Of a stretch of 6,395 nucleotides of DNA, positions 1-4,049 are shown piece after piece. The notes beneath the pieces were generated by a model, which worked only from the letters and a program-made list of their open reading frames with translations, did no database searches and was not told the DNA's origin. The translations under genes were made by a program, and so were the position numbers. This stretch comes from an uncultured Ruminococcus sp. (GTDB taxonomy: Bacteria > Bacillota > Clostridia > Oscillospirales > CAG-382), in assembly GCA_902783535.1 (NCBI GenBank), contig CACZRJ010000195.1:1-6395 (forward strand), written 5' to 3'. Every line of letters starts with the position of its first letter. Within the stretch, counting starts at the first letter, position 1.

Positions 1-1
1 G

Positions 2-1414
2 CCGTGGGAGGGCATTAGGAAAACGGCCGATTTCGCTCCCATGAGCATGCAGGTCGTGAAATCTCCGATCATGCAGTCCCTGACCCAGCTGGTCGGCTAT
101 CACAACTACAAATGGTTCGATTTTTCGGATTCATATACGCCCGCGGCGAGCGAGGACTCGCTTTACGTGAACGTGTGGAAGCCCGCGGGAGAGCAGAAGG
201 ACCTGCCTGTTCTGGTGTTCGTCCACGGCGGTTCCCTGCAGACCGGAGACCCCTCCTTCGAAGACTACAGCGGCGAAGGGCTCGCGAAGCAGGGCGTCAT
301 CGTCGTCAACATGGGCTACCGGCTGGGCGCGTTCGGATTTTTCGCGCACGAGGACCTTCTGAAGGAATCCCCCGGACAGACGACCGGCAACTACGGACTG
401 CTGGATCAGATCAAAGCGCTCGAATGGGTGAAGAACAACATTTCTTCGTTCGGCGGCAATCCGTCCAACGTCACGCTCGCCGGCGAGTCGGCAGGCTCCG
501 CCAGCGTCAGCGCGCTCTGCACCTCTCCCCTCGCGAAAGGACTTTTCCGTCGGGTCATTCTGGAAAGTTCCACGGTCGCTTCCGCTTCACCTCCGCATTC
601 GTTCCGCGCGCTGGAGGGCGCATTGGCTTCCGGTGAAGAACTCATGCTTGCCTGCGGCGCAAAATCCGTCGAAGAGCTCCGCGCCCTGCCCGCGGAAAAG
701 ATCGCCCCGTTCATGGAAACGGAGCATCACATCACGGTCGACGGCTGCGTCCTCACGGAGCTGCCGTACGAATCCTACAGAAAAGGCGTCCACAACGAGG
801 AAGCGATCCTGCACGGGTACAACAGCAGGGAAAGCGGGCCGTTCCTGCTCTTCTCGAACGCGTCCGCAAAAGACTTCGTCTCCCGCGTCCGGAACGCGCT
901 GAAAACCGAGGCTGACGCCGTGCTGGAGGCATATCCGCACGCCACCGACGCGGAAGCGAAGGAAAGCTGGGCGGAGATCTACGGTGCGATCTTCTTCGAT
1001 TATCCGCACTACTGCCTGAACCGGCTGGCCAACGCGAACGGGATCCCCGTGTACTACTACCTGTTCGACAAGCAGAACAAAAGGATCGGAAGCTGGCACG
1101 GCGGCGAGATGATCTACGTCTACGGAAACCTTGACAAAGACGCGGATCTGTTCGACGAAAGCGACTTCGCGCTCTCGCGCAGTCTGTCCGGAAGCTGGAG
1201 ATCCTTCGCGGAGACCGGCGACCCCGGAAAGACCTCCGGCGTCGCATGGACGCAGGCGTCCGACCCGCTTTCGCAGACGGGATTCGGAGAGACCGTTTCG
1301 CCGGTCAGGGAATCCGGCAGGAAACAGGTCCTCTACGACGCGCTCGACCGGCTGCAGAATTTCACAACAGAACCCATCAATGGAAAGGAAGGCGTCTCCG
1401 GCGCCGGAAACTGA
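2..1414 (+). CDS. Type-B carboxylesterase / para-nitrobenzyl-esterase-like, 5'-truncated by the window
   Basis: Alpha/beta-hydrolase that would hydrolyse carboxylic esters. Numbering residues from the ATG at 41, the family signatures run in order: SEDSLYVNVW (38-47), oxyanion-hole HGGS (62-65), NYGLLDQ (117-123), the nucleophile elbow GESAG with Ser150, a catalytic-acid candidate Glu264 in GYNSRESG, and the catalytic His353 in SWHGGEM. The triad is therefore intact. The reading frame is open upstream of base 41 and encodes PWEGIRKTADFAP, which matches the PWEG segment found well inside this family; the ATG at 41 is thus internal, and roughly 60-90 N-terminal residues, including any signal peptide, lie outside the window. 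The Cys usual in the SEDC motif is Ser here, and the HGGG loop is HGGS; neither removes catalysis. The gene ends 3 bases before the next start, in the same frame. Placed beside two secreted glycosidase-like proteins, it may de-esterify a glycan, but the natural substrate cannot be read from sequence. Confidence 0.93.
   Translation, partial: PWEGIRKTADFAPMSMQVVKSPIMQSLTQLVGYHNYKWFDFSDSYTPAASEDSLYVNVWKPAGEQKDLPVLVFVHGGSLQTGDPSFEDYSGEGLAKQGVIVVNMGYRLGAFGFFAHEDLLKESPGQTTGNYGLLDQIKALEWVKNNISSFGGNPSNVTLAGESAGSASVSALCTSPLAKGLFRRVILESSTVASASPPHSFRALEGALASGEELMLACGAKSVEELRALPAEKIAPFMETEHHITVDGCVLTELPYESYRKGVHNEEAILHGYNSRESGPFLLFSNASAKDFVSRVRNALKTEADAVLEAYPHATDAEAKESWAEIYGAIFFDYPHYCLNRLANANGIPVYYYLFDKQNKRIGSWHGGEMIYVYGNLDKDADLFDESDFALSRSLSGSWRSFAETGDPGKTSGVAWTQASDPLSQTGFGETVSPVRESGRKQVLYDALDRLQNFTTEPINGKEGVSGAGN
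1406..1410 (+). promoter_or_regulatory. Weak ribosome binding site of the first GHL10 gene
   Basis: GGAAA inside the last codons of the esterase, seven bases before the ATG at 1418. A purine-rich, stronger-looking GGAAAGGAAGG (1382-1392) lies too far away (25 bases) to act normally. The weak site and the three-base spacing after the esterase TGA suggest that ribosomes finishing the esterase restart here (translational coupling). Confidence 0.4.
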
Positions 1415-1417
1415 TTT

Positions 1418-4021
1418 ATGATAAGACACTTTTCCGCTTTCCGCAGGGCGGCTTCCCTGCTGCTCGCGTTTCTGACGGCGGCTCCGCTTCTCCCCGCGGC
1501 CGTTTCCGCATCTGGCGCGATGACCCACGGCATTGACGCGGTCAACAGCGCGCGCGGGACCGACTGCATGGTGGTCTACGACACGGGCGGAACGACCGGA
1601 ACGAACGAATGGGGATACGAAATATCCGTCGACGCCGAGGGCATCGTCGTCAGCACCGGAGGGAACAATACGGAGATCCCTGCCGGCGGCTTCGTCGTCT
1701 CCGGGCACGGGACGAGCGCCAGCTGGCTGAAAAGCTATGTCCGGAAAGGCATGTACTGCTTTTTCAATCCCTACGGAAAAACGGTCGCGTTCAGTCGCGA
1801 TCCCATCGACCAGTCCTATTCCTACGAAGTCCTTTTGACCGGATGGAACGCGACGCGCGTCACCGACGCGCTCATCCTCTACGACGGCTCCTGGGGCGCG
1901 ACCACGCGGACGAACGAATGGGGCTATGAGGTCGCCGTCAGTTCGGAAGGCCGCGTGATCTCCATGGGCGGAAACGCAAACGCGATCCCGGCCGGCGGAT
2001 ATGTTCTGTCCGCGCACGGCGACAGCATGAAGATCCTGAAGAACCTTTGCTACGACGAGAAAGTCGTTTCCGACCGGAACAAAATGGCCGTCACGTTCAC
2101 CTACGACGGCAGATGCGCCTTCAGCCAGTCCGCGAAAACCTTTGAAGAGGAGGCGGAATCGCTCGCATACGCAAAGGCGTCCGGCCGCATGGCCGACTAT
2201 GAGAGCGCGCAGTCGATCGTCGAAGAAGGAAACAGGCTGATCCCGGAAACCGATCTGACTGACAGCGCCGGATGCTTCGCAGCCGCGGGCAAACTGGAAA
2301 AACTGACCTCCTCCCTGCGCGTTGCTCTCTCGGAAAGCGTCGCGGGCGAATACCGCGGCATCTGGGTGCGACCGAAGGAAACCACCCGCGCGGAAGTCGC
2401 TTCCCGCGTCGAATCGCTGAAAAACGCCGGGATCAACATGATCTCCCTGGAAACGCTGTACGGAACAGGCGTCATTTTCCCCGTTCCGGACGGCTGTCCA
2501 TACGAGCAGCTTTCGACCTTCAACGGGTTCGACGTTCTGAAGGCGTATATCGAGGAATGCCACAGCAGACAGATGGAACTGCATCTGTGGTTCCCGAACA
2601 TGTACTGCGGCAATTATGCGGACAGAGGACTGCCGAAGAACCACCCCGACTGGCTGGTGAAGAACAATCTCGGCGGGACGACGGTCGACACGGAATACGG
2701 GGACATGTACTTCATCGATCCGTTCTGCGAAGAGGCGACGGACGCTTTGCTCGATATGTACCGACATGTGCTGACGACCTACGACGTCGACGCCTTCCAA
2801 TTGGACTATATCCGCTATCCCGGATACAGCTCCGTGGACTGGGGATACAACGACCGGACCGTCCGGGCGTTCCGCAAGGCATACGGCGTCACGCCCGCGT
2901 TCGACCCGAAAGCCTCCTACTGGACGACATGGTGCGCGTTCCGCGCGGACCAGGTCACCGAATTCGTTCGGTCCGTCAGGAAACTCATCGACCGGGTCTC
3001 TCCGGGAACGCTGCTCAGCGCCGACGTCGGCGCGAACTACACGACAGCGCCGCTGACCATCTACCAGGACTACCCGCAATGGCTCGAAGAAGGGCTGTTG
3101 GACCTCGTCCATCCGATGGCATACGGCGAAACCGCGAATTTCAGAAAATGGGTCTCCGGCGTCGTGAGCGTCAGCCGGGGCATCCCGGTCGTCCCCGGTA
3201 CGGGCATCTTCGAAAACGGTCTCCAAGCGAACGACATGCTGGACCAGGTCCAGGCCGCCAGAGAGCTCGGATGCATCGGCGTCGTCCATTTCCAGGCGGA
3301 CGAGTATCTCAGCAAGAGATGCGCCATGCTGCTCCTGCCTTCCGCATACCGGGCGGACGCCTTCGTCCCGGGAAAGGACACCGTACGCGCCTGCGAGAAC
3401 GCGATCGACGTCCTTTTACGCCGCGCACAGTCGAATGCCGGAACCGGGAAGGCTCTGACCGAATCGGACTGCGCGAAACTGAAGGATGCGGCCGAAGCGG
3501 TCAAAAGCCGTCTGTCAGCGCCTTCCCCCGACTGCGCGGAACTGGAGTCCGCGCTGAAGGCGGTCTCCGATGCGCACTGGAAAAACGCAAAGTCGCTGGT
3601 AAGTTCCCTGTCGTCCGATCTCGCGCGGCTGAAGTCGCTGATGACGCTTCTCCGCCCGGTGGACGAAACATATCTGACCGTCAGATCCGGCACGAAAGTG
3701 TCCGAGCTGATGCTGCAGGAATCGGCCGGAGCGATCTATCTGCGCAGCGGATTCGAAGCTTCGGAAAACGCGCGCGCCGCCACCGGGATGTATTTTGAAA
3801 AGAACGGGAAGCGGGTCGCGATCGTCGTCAAGGGAGACATCAGCGGAGACGGGATCGTCAATTCGTCCGATTACCTTCGCTGCAAGCGCGCGGTCCTCAA
3901 GACCGCCGTTCTGACCGGTGCTTCCGCGCAGGCCGCGAAAGTGACCGGGAAACCAAACATTTCCGCAGGCGACTATCTGATCATCAAAAAGCATGTTTTG
4001 AAACTTTACGTCATCGAGTAA
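1418..4021 (+). CDS. Secreted GHL10-family (DUF187-like) glycoside hydrolase with two N-terminal beta modules and a dockerin-like C-terminus
   Basis: Complete 867-residue exported protein. Residues 1-31 form a Sec signal peptide (Arg-rich start, hydrophobic 11-28, cleavage expected after AVSA). Two copies of a beta-rich module follow (39-126 and 143-231), then a charged helical linker (about 240-308). The barrel spans about 311-648 and carries EYRGIWVRP (311-319), LHLWF (388-392), FIDP (432-435), YDVDAFQLDYIRYP (455-468), W505/R509, SADVG (534-538) and DLVHPMAYG (562-570), the pattern of GHL10/DUF187 proteins. Asp463 and Asp536 are the best catalytic or structural acid candidates, by inference. 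A helical region (655-745), a beta segment (750-805) and a dockerin-like pair (806-867) complete it. The family includes E. coli DigH, which cuts peptide-free peptidoglycan strands; the substrate here is unknown. The ATG at 1418 is chosen because it gives the signal peptide directly; its ribosome site is weak (GGAAA, 1406-1410), suggesting coupling to the esterase three bases upstream. Confidence 0.88.
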   Translation: MIRHFSAFRRAASLLLAFLTAAPLLPAAVSASGAMTHGIDAVNSARGTDCMVVYDTGGTTGTNEWGYEISVDAEGIVVSTGGNNTEIPAGGFVVSGHGTSASWLKSYVRKGMYCFFNPYGKTVAFSRDPIDQSYSYEVLLTGWNATRVTDALILYDGSWGATTRTNEWGYEVAVSSEGRVISMGGNANAIPAGGYVLSAHGDSMKILKNLCYDEKVVSDRNKMAVTFTYDGRCAFSQSAKTFEEEAESLAYAKASGRMADYESAQSIVEEGNRLIPETDLTDSAGCFAAAGKLEKLTSSLRVALSESVAGEYRGIWVRPKETTRAEVASRVESLKNAGINMISLETLYGTGVIFPVPDGCPYEQLSTFNGFDVLKAYIEECHSRQMELHLWFPNMYCGNYADRGLPKNHPDWLVKNNLGGTTVDTEYGDMYFIDPFCEEATDALLDMYRHVLTTYDVDAFQLDYIRYPGYSSVDWGYNDRTVRAFRKAYGVTPAFDPKASYWTTWCAFRADQVTEFVRSVRKLIDRVSPGTLLSADVGANYTTAPLTIYQDYPQWLEEGLLDLVHPMAYGETANFRKWVSGVVSVSRGIPVVPGTGIFENGLQANDMLDQVQAARELGCIGVVHFQADEYLSKRCAMLLLPSAYRADAFVPGKDTVRACENAIDVLLRRAQSNAGTGKALTESDCAKLKDAAEAVKSRLSAPSPDCAELESALKAVSDAHWKNAKSLVSSLSSDLARLKSLMTLLRPVDETYLTVRSGTKVSELMLQESAGAIYLRSGFEASENARAATGMYFEKNGKRVAIVVKGDISGDGIVNSSDYLRCKRAVLKTAVLTGASAQAAKVTGKPNISAGDYLIIKKHVLKLYVIE
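1532..1795 (+). repeat. Beta-rich module, copy 1 (first GHL10 protein, residues 39-126)
   Basis: First of four protein-level repeats in the window. Signature: N..R followed by VVYDTGGTTGTNEWGYE (52-68), a short hairpin, VSTGGNNTEIPAGG (78-91), FVVSGHG (92-98), W103 and a final KTVAF strand (121-125). The glycine-rich turns and alternating hydrophobic residues predict an all-beta fold. From memory, similar segments (TNxxG ... IPxxG(F/Y)VLSGHG) precede catalytic domains in other secreted bacterial enzymes, including phosphodiester glycosidase family proteins. Glycan or cell-wall binding is an inference; no binding residue can be proved. Confidence 0.8.
1844..2110 (+). repeat. Beta-rich module, copy 2 (first GHL10 protein, residues 143-231)
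   Basis: Aligns with copy 1 over its whole length: N144..R147, ALILYDGSWGATTRTNEWGYE (151-171), SMGGNANAIPAGG (182-194), YVLSAHG (195-201), and the closing MAVTF strand (223-227). It differs in SAHG for SGHG and in a longer final loop. It is followed directly by the helical linker to the barrel. Confidence 0.8.
2348..3361 (+). other. GHL10/DUF187-like TIM-barrel domain of the first GHL10 protein
   Basis: Residues 311-648. The strand-1 motif YRGIWVRP, the LHLW strand, FIDP, the strand-4-like DAFQLDYIRYP, W(C)AFR on the following helix, SADVG and the strand DLVHPMAYG occur in the order and spacing of DUF187 proteins. The equivalent of the usual DG(I/V)HFDDY segment is DAFQLDY, keeping Asp463. 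Domain ends are approximate because they were set by motif and by alignment with the paralogue. Confidence 0.82.
3833..4018 (+). other. Dockerin-like type I segment with one intact and one degenerate calcium loop
   Basis: Residues 806-867. The first loop is canonical: D807, S809, D811, G812, N815, D818 (D.S.DG..N..D), followed by YLRCKRAVLK. The second, in register with a dockerin repeat, reads K841, T843, K845, P846, S849, D852 and is followed by YLIIKKHVLK, so its helix is kept but the ligand positions 1, 3, 5 and 9 are changed. A dockerin normally docks onto a cohesin on a scaffold or the cell surface; no cohesin is in the window. The preceding TGM..(F)..NG...(I)VV strand segment is, from memory, common before dockerins of gut Clostridia. 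Confidence 0.78.
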
Positions 4022-4035
4022 GCAAGTTTCTCACG

Positions 4036-4041
4036 AAAGGA
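4036..4041 (+). promoter_or_regulatory. Ribosome binding site of the second GHL10 gene
   Basis: AAAGGA with eight bases between it and the ATG at 4050, followed by an A-rich run (AACAAAAAAA) typical of an unstructured initiation region. It fixes the start of the third gene and agrees with the signal peptide that begins there. It lies in the only intergenic gap of note (4022-4049), which contains no hairpin-plus-T-run terminator and is too short for a convincing promoter, so transcription probably continues from the gene before. Confidence 0.8.
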
Positions 4042-4049
4042 ACAAAAAA

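Noticed and set aside
41..43. ATG at 41 as the true esterase start
   Set aside because: The frame is open to the window edge and upstream codons encode PWEGIRKTADFAP, a recognisable internal segment of the family; there is no ribosome site just before 41.
1397..1408. Perfect 12-base palindrome tccggcgccgga before the first GHL10 start
   Set aside because: It has no loop, so it would form at most a four-pair hairpin; it lies in coding sequence and such GC palindromes are expected by chance here. Operator function is unsupported.
587..3289. 900-codon minus-strand open frame
   Set aside because: It lies codon for codon opposite two clear genes with intact family motifs, its translation is low-complexity in feel (rich in R, V, D, G, F) with no recognisable domain, and it is explained by the rarity of TTA, CTA and TCA in the sense genes.
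2272..3798. 508-codon plus-strand open frame overlapping the first GHL10 gene
   Set aside because: Arg-rich out-of-frame translation inside a gene whose own frame holds the conserved barrel motifs; typical of GC-rich DNA.
4022..4049. Terminator or promoter between the two GHL10 genes
   Set aside because: The 28-base gap has a ribosome site and an A-run only; no inverted repeat with T-run and no room for -35 and -10 boxes.
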